Below, one piece after another: positions 56,881 through 64,000 of a DNA stretch of 64,000 nucleotides. Origin of the DNA: Nocardia neocaledoniensis (GTDB lineage Bacteria; Actinomycetota; Actinomycetes; Mycobacteriales; Mycobacteriaceae); the NCBI RefSeq assembly GCF_003182135.1, contig NZ_QGTL01000003.1, positions 62,001 through 126,000 on the forward strand, read 5' to 3'. How positions within the stretch are numbered: the stretch's first letter is position 1; each line of letters opens with the position of its first letter. The position numbers and the translations under genes were made by a program. Below the pieces are notes generated by a model that was given only the letters and a program-made list of their open reading frames with translations, was not told the origin of the DNA and made no database searches.

Positions 56881-57852
56881 TCACGGCAGGCTGCCGAGGA
56901 GCACGGCCAGTTCACGTGCCCGGAGGACGACGCCCGCGTGGCCCGCGGGCAGGCTGTGCACGTCGAAGGGGTTGTCCGGGGTGAGCCGGTCCGCGTCGGC
57001 GATCATCCGGGTCACCAGGGCGGCGGAGAGAACGTTGTCCTCAGTGAGGCGGATATAGCTGCGCGGCACCCGGCCCCACCGTTCGGCGCCGACGCGGGCA
57101 TCGGCGAACTGGGTGTGCGCGCCGTCTTCGTGCTGCATGCCGAACTCGAGTACCGCGAGGGTCTGGGCCAAGGTCGCCTCGGGCATGTTGACGAGCCGGA
57201 AGTTCTCGACGGCCGCGAGATCGGCCGACCGCAGATTGAAGCGAATGATCCCGGGCGGCACCGCGTCCAGGCCGAGGAACAGTGAATGCTCCGGATCCGG
57301 AGCCGGGATCCCCTCGGCCGCCTCGGGCAGCCGGGCCAGGGCCATCGCGCTGGGCGCCTCGGCGGTGGTCGGACAGAACGCCGACAGGTAGACCAGCCGA
57401 TGGATGTCGTCCGGAATCTCCTCCGCCACCTGTCCGATCGTCACCCCTCCCAGGCTGTGCCCGACCAGCACCACCGGCCCGTGGCGCCGCACCTGCCGCA
57501 CCACCTCGATCACGTGAGCCACATTGTCGCGCAGCGTGATCCCCGCCAGCGGCGACTCGGCAGCGGTGAACCCCGCGAGGTCCTGCGGCGCCTGGTACGA
57601 CATCCGGAACGGCGCGTCCAACCCGTGCCCCGGCAGATCCACCGCCAACGCCCGATGCCCGAGCAACACCAGCTCCCGCACCACCGGCGCCCAGTAGAAT
57701 CCGGTACTCGCCAGCCCGTGCACAAACACGAATGTCGGTGCGGCAATGCCGCTTTCCCCGCCCTGCGCCTGGAACGTCACGCCAAACATGTACCCGCTAC
57801 CTATCGCAGCCAACCCGATCACTGCGGACGCCGCTACGGATCGGCCGGGCAC
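56881..57852 (-). CDS. Alpha/beta hydrolase with N-terminal hydrophobic segment
   Basis: 323 residues from GTG 57852, or about 302 from ATG at MFGVTF. VFVHGLAS oxyanion strand, nucleophile Ser133 in LVGHSLGGV, and His near AGHAGVVL at the C-end. The first 22 residues are hydrophobic (signal peptide or anchor) if the longer start is right; without it the protein is cytoplasmic. Resembles salicylate-esterase-like hydrolases. Substrate unknown. Confidence 0.82.
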   Translation of the reverse strand: MPGRSVAASAVIGLAAIGSGYMFGVTFQAQGGESGIAAPTFVFVHGLASTGFYWAPVVRELVLLGHRALAVDLPGHGLDAPFRMSYQAPQDLAGFTAAESPLAGITLRDNVAHVIEVVRQVRRHGPVVLVGHSLGGVTIGQVAEEIPDDIHRLVYLSAFCPTTAEAPSAMALARLPEAAEGIPAPDPEHSLFLGLDAVPPGIIRFNLRSADLAAVENFRLVNMPEATLAQTLAVLEFGMQHEDGAHTQFADARVGAERWGRVPRSYIRLTEDNVLSAALVTRMIADADRLTPDNPFDVHSLPAGHAGVVLRARELAVLLGSLP

Positions 57853-57963
57853 ATTATCTGCGGCTCAGTGACTTCCGAGATCTATCGTCAGGATCTTGAC
57901 AATCGAATGGGCATCGCCGTGGGCGCCTTCCGTCGTGTCGTTCCCACCGATACGACGGCCCGG

Positions 57964-59139
57964 CTACTCGGCCGCCTTCGCCAGGCGGGTGACGGCTTCG
58001 GTGAGGGTGGGTTCGTCGGAGGTGGTGAAGCACAGGCGCATGGAGGAGCGGTAGGCGTCGGAGACGGCGAAAGCCGAGCCGGGGACGTAGGCGACGCCGG
58101 CGTCGAGGGCGGCGGGCAGGAGGGCGGACGTGTCGGTGCCGTCGGTGAAGTCGGCCCAGACGAACATGCCGCCGGTGGCGTCGGTGCAGCTCACGCGATC
58201 GCCGAAGGTGGTGCGCACGGCGTCGACCAGGGACTTGGCGCGGGTGCCGTAGGCGGTGCGGATCGCGGTCACGTGGGCGGCGAGCCAGTCGGTGTCGGTG
58301 AGCAGATCCGTGGCGATGCGGTGCGTGAGCGCGGAACCACAGAGATCGGCACCCTGCTTGAGGAGCTCCACCGCGCGACAGACGCGATCCGGGGCCACCA
58401 TCCAGCCGACGCGGAGGGCGGGCGCGAGGATCTTCGAGACGCTGGAGAGCCGGATCACCTGGGGTGAGTAGGCGGCGATCGGGGCGGGGGCGGGCGCGTC
58501 GAACCACAGTTCGCCGTAGGGGTCGTCCTCGATGATCCAGAACCCGTGCGCCTCAGCGAGTTCCGCGAGGCGACGACGCCGCTCGGGCGCCAGCGTGACG
58601 CCACCGGGGTTGTGGAAATTGGAGACCGTGTGGACCACCGCGGGACGCTCGCCCGCCGCCAGCAGTTCCTCCAGCGCGTCCACCCGCATGCCGTCACGAT
58701 CCAGCGGCACGGCGACGATGCGCGCGCCCGCGGCCCGGAACACCTGCAGCGCACCGACATACGCGGGATCCTCGACGATCACCAGCGCGCCCGGATCGAG
58801 CAGCACCTCGGCCAGCAGCGACAGCGCCTGCTGCGAGCCATGGGTGATGAACACCTCGGCCTCCGGCACGGCACGCCCGATCCTGGCCGTCTCCCTGGCC
58901 GCGAGCACGGCGCGCAGCGCGGGCCAGCCGGGCGACTCGGTGTACTGCAGGACCGCGGCGTCGTCCAGCGCGGCCGCCGCGGCGGCGGCGATGCGCTCGC
59001 GCGGCATCAGCGCGGCGTCCGGCAGACCACCGGCCAGGCTGACGACATCGGCGCGCGCGGTGAGCTTGAGCAGGTCCCGGATCGCCGAACTCTGCAGACC
59101 CGCGAGCTTGCCCGCCAATGCTGGAGTGGTCTGCGACAT
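57964..59139 (-). CDS. PLP-dependent aminotransferase (class I, 2-aminoadipate aminotransferase-like)
   Basis: 391 residues. Fold type I aminotransferase with SLAGGLPD near the start, SNFHNPGG, DDPYGELWF and Schiff-base Lys236 in SSVSKILAP. The GGLPD and VSKILAPALRVGW features match the LysN/MocR-domain group rather than aspartate transaminases. GGAGG ribosome site before ATG. A possible link with the lysine-to-aminoadipate genes (lat, pcd) in this window is inference from family only. Confidence 0.87.
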   Translation of the reverse strand: MSQTTPALAGKLAGLQSSAIRDLLKLTARADVVSLAGGLPDAALMPRERIAAAAAAALDDAAVLQYTESPGWPALRAVLAARETARIGRAVPEAEVFITHGSQQALSLLAEVLLDPGALVIVEDPAYVGALQVFRAAGARIVAVPLDRDGMRVDALEELLAAGERPAVVHTVSNFHNPGGVTLAPERRRRLAELAEAHGFWIIEDDPYGELWFDAPAPAPIAAYSPQVIRLSSVSKILAPALRVGWMVAPDRVCRAVELLKQGADLCGSALTHRIATDLLTDTDWLAAHVTAIRTAYGTRAKSLVDAVRTTFGDRVSCTDATGGMFVWADFTDGTDTSALLPAALDAGVAYVPGSAFAVSDAYRSSMRLCFTTSDEPTLTEAVTRLAKAAE

Positions 59140-59166
59140 GGGAAACCTCCGGGGACGACAAGGGAA

Positions 59167-59185
59167 GCAATCATCCTACGATTGC
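59167..59185 (-). promoter_or_regulatory. Palindrome upstream of the aminotransferase
   Basis: GCAATC (59167-59172) and GATTGC (59180-59185) with a 7-base spacer, 28 bases upstream of the start codon in an AT-richer stretch; a candidate operator. Confidence 0.45.
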
Positions 59186-59231
59186 ATATCGTCCACCAGA
59201 ATGTGAAATCGCAGTCCCAAACACTGAGACA

Positions 59232-60551
59232 CTAGCGCGCGGTGATCGACTTGACCTGCCACTTTCCGTCGGTGTTGGTGGTGACGATCTCCTGCTTGTA
59301 CACGATGGCCGAGCCGTCCGGATGCCATTCACGCAGCTCGACGTCGTAGCGGCCGACCGAGGTCTCGCGCATCCGCACGCAGTGCGTGGACCCGGCGGGG
59401 ATCAGGTCGTCGATCGCCTTCTGGATCGTCTCGGCGGGCGAGATGTTCTCGGCGTCGGGCGCCACGTACTCGCGCACCTTGGCGCCGGAACGGTCGACGT
59501 AGAACGCGTACTGGAAACCGAGGATGGCCTTGGCGCCGGTCGAGGTGTCGCCGGGGCCGTTGCCCACCGTGACCGCCTGCTCCGACATCGCCTTGCACTC
59601 GGTGGGCGAGGCGACCGATGGGATCGGCGCCGCTGTCACACCGGGGTCGTCCCCGCCGCCCCGCTTGACCAGGCCGATCGTCAGCACCAGCGCGACGACG
59701 AGCAGCACCGCCGCGGCCGCGCCACCGATGATCCAGCGCAGCCGCCGATCGGATTCCTTGGTCTTGTTCTGCTCGGCGGCGGGCGTCACGGGGTTCTTCG
59801 GCGCGAGCCGCCGCGCGATCGGGTCATCGGCCCACGACAGCCCGGCCTCCGGCGGCTTGGGCACGGCGCCGCCCTCGTCGGGGCTGTTCCACCAGGCTTT
59901 GTCCTCGGCGTCGTCGGCGCTCGGGGCACGCTCGGGCTGGCGCACGATGTCCGGCGTGGCCATGCGCACGGTCTCCGGCGCCGGTTCGGCGGCGGGCGCC
60001 TGCGCGCGCGGGCCCGGCTTGTCGCGCCGGATCACCTCGGTGGCCTCGCGGCCGGACGTGACCGGCACCGAGTCGCCGAACGGCGAGCTGTCCCTGCGCT
60101 CACCGCTGAAGCGGACGGTCTGGTCCTCGGACGGCGCGGAGACGCGCGGATCGGGCGCACCGAACGGCGACGCGTCCGGCGCACGCGGCGGAACCGGCGG
60201 CGGCGCGGCGACGGCGTCACCGAAGACGGACGTCGGCGCGGAACGCGGCGGCTGCACCGGCCCGCGCGGGGGCATGGTGGGCGGACCCGGCGGCGGAGCG
60301 ACCGGGGGCGTCCCGGCGACGGGCGCACCGAACGGACCCGGCGGCGGGGTCGCGGGCGAGGGACCGGGAGCGCCTGCCGGACGCCAGCCCATTTCCGGCA
60401 ACGCGCCCGGCGGTGTGGGCGGCGGGGCGGCCAGCGGCGCGCCGAAGCCCGCGGCGTCGTCGAGCGGCGGGCCGAAATCGCTTACCGGAGGGCCGAATTC
60501 GGCCCCGGGTCGCTTTTCGCCGCGCTCGTTGTCGTCACCGTCGGTGCCCAA
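59232..60551 (-). CDS. Proline-rich single-span membrane protein of unknown function
   Basis: 439 residues if translation begins at TTG 60551 (AAAGGA upstream). The open frame reaches further left but would run through the terminator hairpin at 60577-60608, so a later start is required. Residues 1-270 are Pro/Gly/Ala-rich and disordered; one membrane helix (about 273-296) follows, then a ~143-residue outer domain with two cysteines (TECKAM, THCVRM) that may form a disulfide. Same strand and next to the secreted PT-rich protein; both look like envelope proteins. Family not recognised. Confidence 0.72.
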   Translation of the reverse strand: MGTDGDDNERGEKRPGAEFGPPVSDFGPPLDDAAGFGAPLAAPPPTPPGALPEMGWRPAGAPGPSPATPPPGPFGAPVAGTPPVAPPPGPPTMPPRGPVQPPRSAPTSVFGDAVAAPPPVPPRAPDASPFGAPDPRVSAPSEDQTVRFSGERRDSSPFGDSVPVTSGREATEVIRRDKPGPRAQAPAAEPAPETVRMATPDIVRQPERAPSADDAEDKAWWNSPDEGGAVPKPPEAGLSWADDPIARRLAPKNPVTPAAEQNKTKESDRRLRWIIGGAAAAVLLVVALVLTIGLVKRGGGDDPGVTAAPIPSVASPTECKAMSEQAVTVGNGPGDTSTGAKAILGFQYAFYVDRSGAKVREYVAPDAENISPAETIQKAIDDLIPAGSTHCVRMRETSVGRYDVELREWHPDGSAIVYKQEIVTTNTDGKWQVKSITAR

Positions 60552-60576
60552 TTCCAATCCTTTCCCCAGGACACAC

Positions 60577-60608
60577 GTGTGGGGCGGTCGCATCCGACCG
60601 CCCCACAC
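60577..60608 (-). terminator. Hairpin between the two envelope-protein genes
   Basis: Perfect 14-bp stem GTGTGGGGCGGTCG (60577-60590) / CGACCGCCCCACAC (60595-60608) with a 4-base loop, 13 bases after the stop at 60622. No T run follows on the minus strand, as is common in actinobacteria. Confidence 0.75.
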
Positions 60609-60621
60609 GACGTACTGCGTG

Positions 60622-61704
60622 TCAGTACTGGAGCGAGCCACCCCACTGGGTGGTGACACCTGCGACGTTCACCGTCTGAAGCAGCTCCCCCGGCACGGGA
60701 AGTGTAGCCTTCGCGGCCGCTTCCATCGCGGCGACGCCGCCCGGCTGCGCCTTGATCCAGTTCTCGACCGCCGCCTTGGCCAGGTTGGCCTGGGTGGTGT
60801 CGAGCACGGTGACCGTGGTGTTGTCAGCCTGGCCCGCGCCACCGGTGTAGCTGGTGACCTTGACCGAGTTCTCGCCGATGTACTCGACCGAGACGCCCGC
60901 GTCACCGAAACCGGTCGGCGTGCGGTAGCCGACGGTGCCGACGTAGCCGGACGCGTTGTTGTAGTGATGGGTGTTGACCACACCGGGCAGCACACCGCCG
61001 CCGTCGACGGAGACGCCGATTTCCTGGTGCGGGCCTTCCATCTCGACGACCGGCGCGGCCGGGGCGTCGGCGAAGTGCGGCGCCTGCCAGGTCGGGGTCT
61101 GCACGAGCTGGTCGGAACCCTCGTCCTCGGCGCCTTCCTCGGTCGGCGCGCTCGGCTGGGTCTGCGACGGCTGCGCGGGCTGGCCCTGCGACTGCTGACC
61201 CGGGGTGGTGCCGCCCTGCTGGCCCGGAGTGGTACCCGGCTGGCCGGGGGTCGTCTCCTGCTCAGGGGTGGTACCGGTGCGCTCCGGCTGCACGGCCGAC
61301 TGCGCCTCGCCGTTCTGACCGGTCTGGCCCGGCACCGGCAGCGGCGCGACACGCGGGGTGGTGACGCCCGGCTGGCTCGGCGTCGGCGTGGCAGGCGTGG
61401 CCTGACCCGGCTGACCCGGCGCGGGGCTGGTGACGCCCGGCTGGGCCGGGGTCGGCTTGGTCTCGCCCGGCTTCTTCTCGCCCGGCTTGGCGTTCTCCGG
61501 AGTCTCCTGCTCGGGGGTCTCCGGGGCGTCGCTCTGGTTGGTGCCCGGCTGCGCGGGGGCCGGCGTGGCCGGCGTCGTCGGCTGGTCGCTGGGGACCGCG
61601 CCGGCGGGGGCCGCAAGGAGGGTTGCCACTGCGGCCGCGGCAGCCAGGGGCAACGACGTGCTTGCCATCGCTCGCTGCGCCCGACTCGGCTTACGATGCT
61701 TCAC
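60622..61704 (-). CDS. Secreted Pro/Thr/Gln-rich repeat protein
   Basis: 360 residues from GTG 61704. Signal peptide with KHRKPSR basic start and a hydrophobic core, predicted cut after AGA (about residue 36). Residues ~38-215 are low-complexity repeats of PGQPG, TPGQQ and PATP type; the C-terminal ~135 residues form a distinct Gly/Val/Thr-rich domain (EIGVSVDGGG to GGSLQY). Likely wall-associated or exported. Function unknown. A perfect 8-4-8 palindrome lies upstream at 61751-61770. Confidence 0.78.
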   Translation of the reverse strand: MKHRKPSRAQRAMASTSLPLAAAAAVATLLAAPAGAVPSDQPTTPATPAPAQPGTNQSDAPETPEQETPENAKPGEKKPGETKPTPAQPGVTSPAPGQPGQATPATPTPSQPGVTTPRVAPLPVPGQTGQNGEAQSAVQPERTGTTPEQETTPGQPGTTPGQQGGTTPGQQSQGQPAQPSQTQPSAPTEEGAEDEGSDQLVQTPTWQAPHFADAPAAPVVEMEGPHQEIGVSVDGGGVLPGVVNTHHYNNASGYVGTVGYRTPTGFGDAGVSVEYIGENSVKVTSYTGGAGQADNTTVTVLDTTQANLAKAAVENWIKAQPGGVAAMEAAAKATLPVPGELLQTVNVAGVTTQWGGSLQY

Positions 61705-61750
61705 TTTTCGCTTATCCCTTTCCCGGAGGGAATCCCCCACTACTCCACCA

Positions 61751-61770
61751 CGCGATCGATACCGATCGCG
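61751..61770 (-). promoter_or_regulatory. Perfect palindrome upstream of the secreted protein gene
   Basis: CGCGATCG (61751-61758), spacer ATAC, CGATCGCG (61763-61770), 46 bases before the GTG at 61704; a candidate operator between lpdA and this gene. Confidence 0.5.
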
Positions 61771-61833
61771 CCTCGGCCGTGAGTCAACCACATGACGCCG
61801 AGACAGGCAACGCGGCAGTAGGTTTCGCGGAAC

Positions 61834-63234
61834 TCAGTCCAGATCGTCGTGGCGCATCAGCAAACGCCCGGCTTCGGTGACCGAACCGGTGAGCGAGGGA
61901 TACACCGAGAACGTCTGCGCCAGATCGGTGACGGTGAGGTTGTTCTGCACCGCCAGCGCGATCGGCAGGATCAGCTCCGAGGCGATCGGCGCGACGACGA
62001 CACCGCCGATCACCACGCCGGTCGCGGGACGGCAGAAGATCTTCACGAAGCCACGGCGCAGCCCCGACATCTTCGCGCGCGGATTGGTGTTGAGCGGCAG
62101 CATCACCGTGCGGGCCGGGACCTCGCCGTTGTCGATGGCGGTCTGGCTCACCCCGACCGTCGCGATCTCGGGCCGGGTGAACACCGCGGAGGCGACCGTC
62201 TTGAGCCGGATCGGGCTCACGCCCTCGCCCAGGGCGTGGTACATCGCGATCCGGCCCTGCATCGCGGCCACCGAGGCCAGCGGCAGCAGGCCGGTGCAGT
62301 CGCCCGCGGCGTAGATGCCGGGCACCGAGGTGCGCGAGACCCGGTCCACCCGCAGGTAGCCGCCGCGATCGAGCTCGATGCCGACCCGGTCGAGGCCGAG
62401 GTGCTCGGTGTTGGGGGTGGAACCGACCGTCATCAGGGCGTGCGAGCCGGTGACCGTGCGGCCGTCGGACAGCTTCACCACGATGCCGTCGGCGGTGCGC
62501 TCGACCGCGTCGGCGCGGGCGTGCTTGACCAGCTCGACGCCGCGCTCGGCCAGCGCCTCCTCGAGCACCAGGGCCGCGTCGGCGTCCTCGCCGGGCAGCA
62601 CGCGGTCGCGGCTCGAGACCAGCTTCACCCGCACACCCATCTCGGTGTAGGCGGAGACGAACTCGGCGCCGGTGACGCCGGAACCGACCACCACCAGGGT
62701 CTCCGGGAGTTCGTGCAGGTCGTAGAGCTGGCGCCAGTTCAGGATGCGCTCGCCGTCGGGTTCGGCGCCGGGCAGCACGCGCGGGCTGGCGCCGGTCGCG
62801 ATGAGCACGACCTCGGCCTCGAACTCCTCGGTGCTGCCGTCGGCCAGGGTCGCGCGCACCCGATGCGCCAAACCGGCGGCGGGACCGACCAATTCGCCAT
62901 GCCCGGCCAGCAGCTGCACCCCGGCGGCCTGCAGCTTGGCGCGGATGTCGGAGGACTGGGCCAGCGCGAGGGCCTTCACGCGACCGTTCACCTCCGGCAG
63001 GTGCACCTGCGCCTGGCTGGCGTCGAGGGTGATGCCCAGATCGCGCGCCCGGCGCAGGTCGGTGCGCAGGCCGGTCGAGGCGATGAAGGTCTTGGAGGGC
63101 ACGCAGTCCCACAGCACACACGCGCCGCCGATGCCGTCGGCGTCGACCAGGGTCACCGAGGCCCCGTGCTGCGCGGCCACCAGCGCCGCCTCGTATCCCG
63201 CCGGTCCGCCACCGATGATCGCAATCCGTGCCAC
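61834..63234 (-). CDS. lpdA: Flavoprotein disulfide reductase LpdA-like
   Basis: 466 residues from GTG 63234 (GGGAG seven bases upstream; an alternative GTG at 63240 is too close to that site). FAD motif IAIIGGGPAGYEAALVA (4-20), redox cysteines Cys39 and Cys44 (GACVLWDC), NAD(P) motif VVVGSGVTGAEF, and a dimerisation domain. The C-terminal HPTxSE motif of true lipoamide dehydrogenases is replaced by YPSLTGSVTE, so the catalytic His is missing. This fits the LpdA (Rv3303c) group, which is not a lipoamide dehydrogenase but reduces quinones or disulfides. Confidence 0.92.
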   Translation of the reverse strand: MARIAIIGGGPAGYEAALVAAQHGASVTLVDADGIGGACVLWDCVPSKTFIASTGLRTDLRRARDLGITLDASQAQVHLPEVNGRVKALALAQSSDIRAKLQAAGVQLLAGHGELVGPAAGLAHRVRATLADGSTEEFEAEVVLIATGASPRVLPGAEPDGERILNWRQLYDLHELPETLVVVGSGVTGAEFVSAYTEMGVRVKLVSSRDRVLPGEDADAALVLEEALAERGVELVKHARADAVERTADGIVVKLSDGRTVTGSHALMTVGSTPNTEHLGLDRVGIELDRGGYLRVDRVSRTSVPGIYAAGDCTGLLPLASVAAMQGRIAMYHALGEGVSPIRLKTVASAVFTRPEIATVGVSQTAIDNGEVPARTVMLPLNTNPRAKMSGLRRGFVKIFCRPATGVVIGGVVVAPIASELILPIALAVQNNLTVTDLAQTFSVYPSLTGSVTEAGRLLMRHDDLD

Positions 63235-63442
63235 AGCCACGCTCCCTGTATTCGCCGCAACGGCCGCGCCCCTTGTGAGGACCCGCCCGTACTGTCGCCC
63301 CATCATTTCAGGTGCGCGGCGACAACCCAGGGCCGGATCGGTGAACGTGTTCGGCGTGTTCGACGGCGCCACGACTGTGACCGTCAGCCGATCTGGGTGG
63401 GAGACGGGAATTCCGCTGCTGTTATTGGCTACAGTTCGTCAG

Positions 63443-63904
63443 GTGCCGATCTATGCCGCTTACGGGTCCAACATGGACTCGACGCAGATGCTGGAACGCT
63501 GCCCGCATTCGCCCATGTCCGGGACCGGGTGGCTGGAAGGTTGGCGCCTGACCTTCGCCGGTGACGACATCGGCTGGGAAGGGCCGTTGGCCACCGTCGT
63601 CGAGGATCCGGGCTCCCGGGTGTTCGTCGTGCTCTACGACGTCTCCCCCGAGGACGAGGAGCGCCTCGACCGCTGGGAGGGCTCGGACTTCGGGATCCAC
63701 AAGAAGATCAGGCTGCGCGTCACCGGGACCCAGGGCGAGTCGCGGCTGGCCTGGCTGTACGTGCTCGACGCCTACGAGGGCGGACTGCCCTCGGCGCGCT
63801 ACATCGGCGTCATCGCCGACGCGGCCGAAAAGGCCGGGGCCCCCGAGGAATACGTGCATGCCCTGCGCACCCGCAACAGCAAGAACGTGGGCCCGGGCGC
63901 CTAG
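63443..63904 (+). CDS. Gamma-glutamylcyclotransferase-like protein (Rv3304-like)
   Basis: 153 residues from GTG 63443; TACAGT (63430-63435) ends 7 bases upstream. AYGSNMD (5-11) is the GGCT substrate loop, and YDVSPEDEERLDRWEG (about 68-83) carries the acidic region expected to hold the catalytic Glu. Many members are not proven cyclotransferases. Divergent from lpdA, as in M. tuberculosis. Confidence 0.88.
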   Translation: MPIYAAYGSNMDSTQMLERCPHSPMSGTGWLEGWRLTFAGDDIGWEGPLATVVEDPGSRVFVVLYDVSPEDEERLDRWEGSDFGIHKKIRLRVTGTQGESRLAWLYVLDAYEGGLPSARYIGVIADAAEKAGAPEEYVHALRTRNSKNVGPGA

Positions 63905-63937
63905 CCGGTCCGCCGCTCCGCGACTTCTGGCCGGACT

Positions 63938-63970
63938 CGCCTGCCGCCGACGTAGCGTCGGCGGCAGGCG
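63938..63970. terminator. Strong hairpin near the right end
   Basis: CGCCTGCCGCCGACG (63938-63952) / CGTCGGCGGCAGGCG (63956-63970), 15-bp perfect stem with a 3-base loop, 34 bases after the stop at 63904. Confidence 0.8.
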
Positions 63971-64000
63971 GTTCGGTAGTGGGTCGGTCGGTGCGTTACC

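Noticed and set aside
60552..60659. Longer start for the Pro-rich membrane protein
   Set aside because: It would place the upstream gene's terminator hairpin inside the coding sequence.
61150..61560. Tandem repeats taken for a CRISPR or VNTR array
   Set aside because: The repeats are irregular and in frame, encoding PGQPG-type protein repeats; there are no uniform spacers.

Overview
The window comes from a high-GC actinomycete of the mycolata, most likely Nocardia or a close relative. From the purK-purE-fadE25 cluster (about 23.3 kb) to the right end, gene order and orientation largely follow Mycobacterium tuberculosis Rv3274c to Rv3304: fadE25, purE, purK, GtrA, PH-domain protein, birA, accD5, accE5, maf, sseA, accA3, lat, lrpA, pcd, lhr, nei, glpD, lpdA and the Rv3304-like protein. 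Several genes are inserted in that backbone (a TetR gene, a two-component system, an acyl-ACP desaturase, glpK, envelope genes). Genes were identified by reading translated sequence; no database search was possible.

Layout. 0-3 kb: pntAa-pntAb-pntB transhydrogenase operon (minus strand). 3.3-5.3 kb: overlapping HIT / mycothiol-dependent-isomerase-like / peptidase E operon (plus). 5.3-8.2 kb: GtrA protein, a small unknown protein, an FAD-linked oxidase and a small GNAT-like protein. 8.2-22.8 kb: a two-gene minus-strand operon made of a 239-residue protein of unknown function and a 4629-residue nonribosomal peptide synthetase (NRPS). 23.3-27.1 kb: purK-purE-tetR-fadE25. 27.1-31.3 kb: second GtrA protein, response regulator/histidine kinase, PH-domain membrane protein, acyl-ACP desaturase. 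31.4-38.8 kb: the biotin block (birA, accD5, accE5, accA3) with maf, a cysteine-containing HTH regulator and a rhodanese. 39-46 kb: patatin-like protein, membrane protein, lysine-catabolic genes lat/lrpA/pcd and an initiator tRNA. 46-55 kb: lhr helicase, nei glycosylase, TetR plus metallo-hydrolase, glpD. 55-64 kb: glpK, hydrolase, aminotransferase, two envelope-type proteins, lpdA, gamma-glutamylcyclotransferase-like protein.

The accessory locus is the NRPS. Its domains read C-A-T-E / C-A-T / C-A-T / C-T-TE: an initiating condensation domain with nothing upstream, one epimerised residue, and a terminal module with no adenylation domain. It is translationally coupled (ATGA overlap) to the unknown 239-residue protein. 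No MbtH protein, phosphopantetheinyl transferase or transporter gene is present, so the product must depend on genes elsewhere. Other points of note: many genes start 5 to 8 bases after a TANNNT -10 box (leaderless transcription); two matching palindromes flank a perfect TATAAT in front of fadE25 next to a TetR gene; the rhodanese SseA lacks its catalytic cysteine and has no SufE-like gene beside it; low-complexity insertions recur inside folded domains of the NRPS and of Lhr. I see no IS element, prophage, CRISPR array or rRNA.
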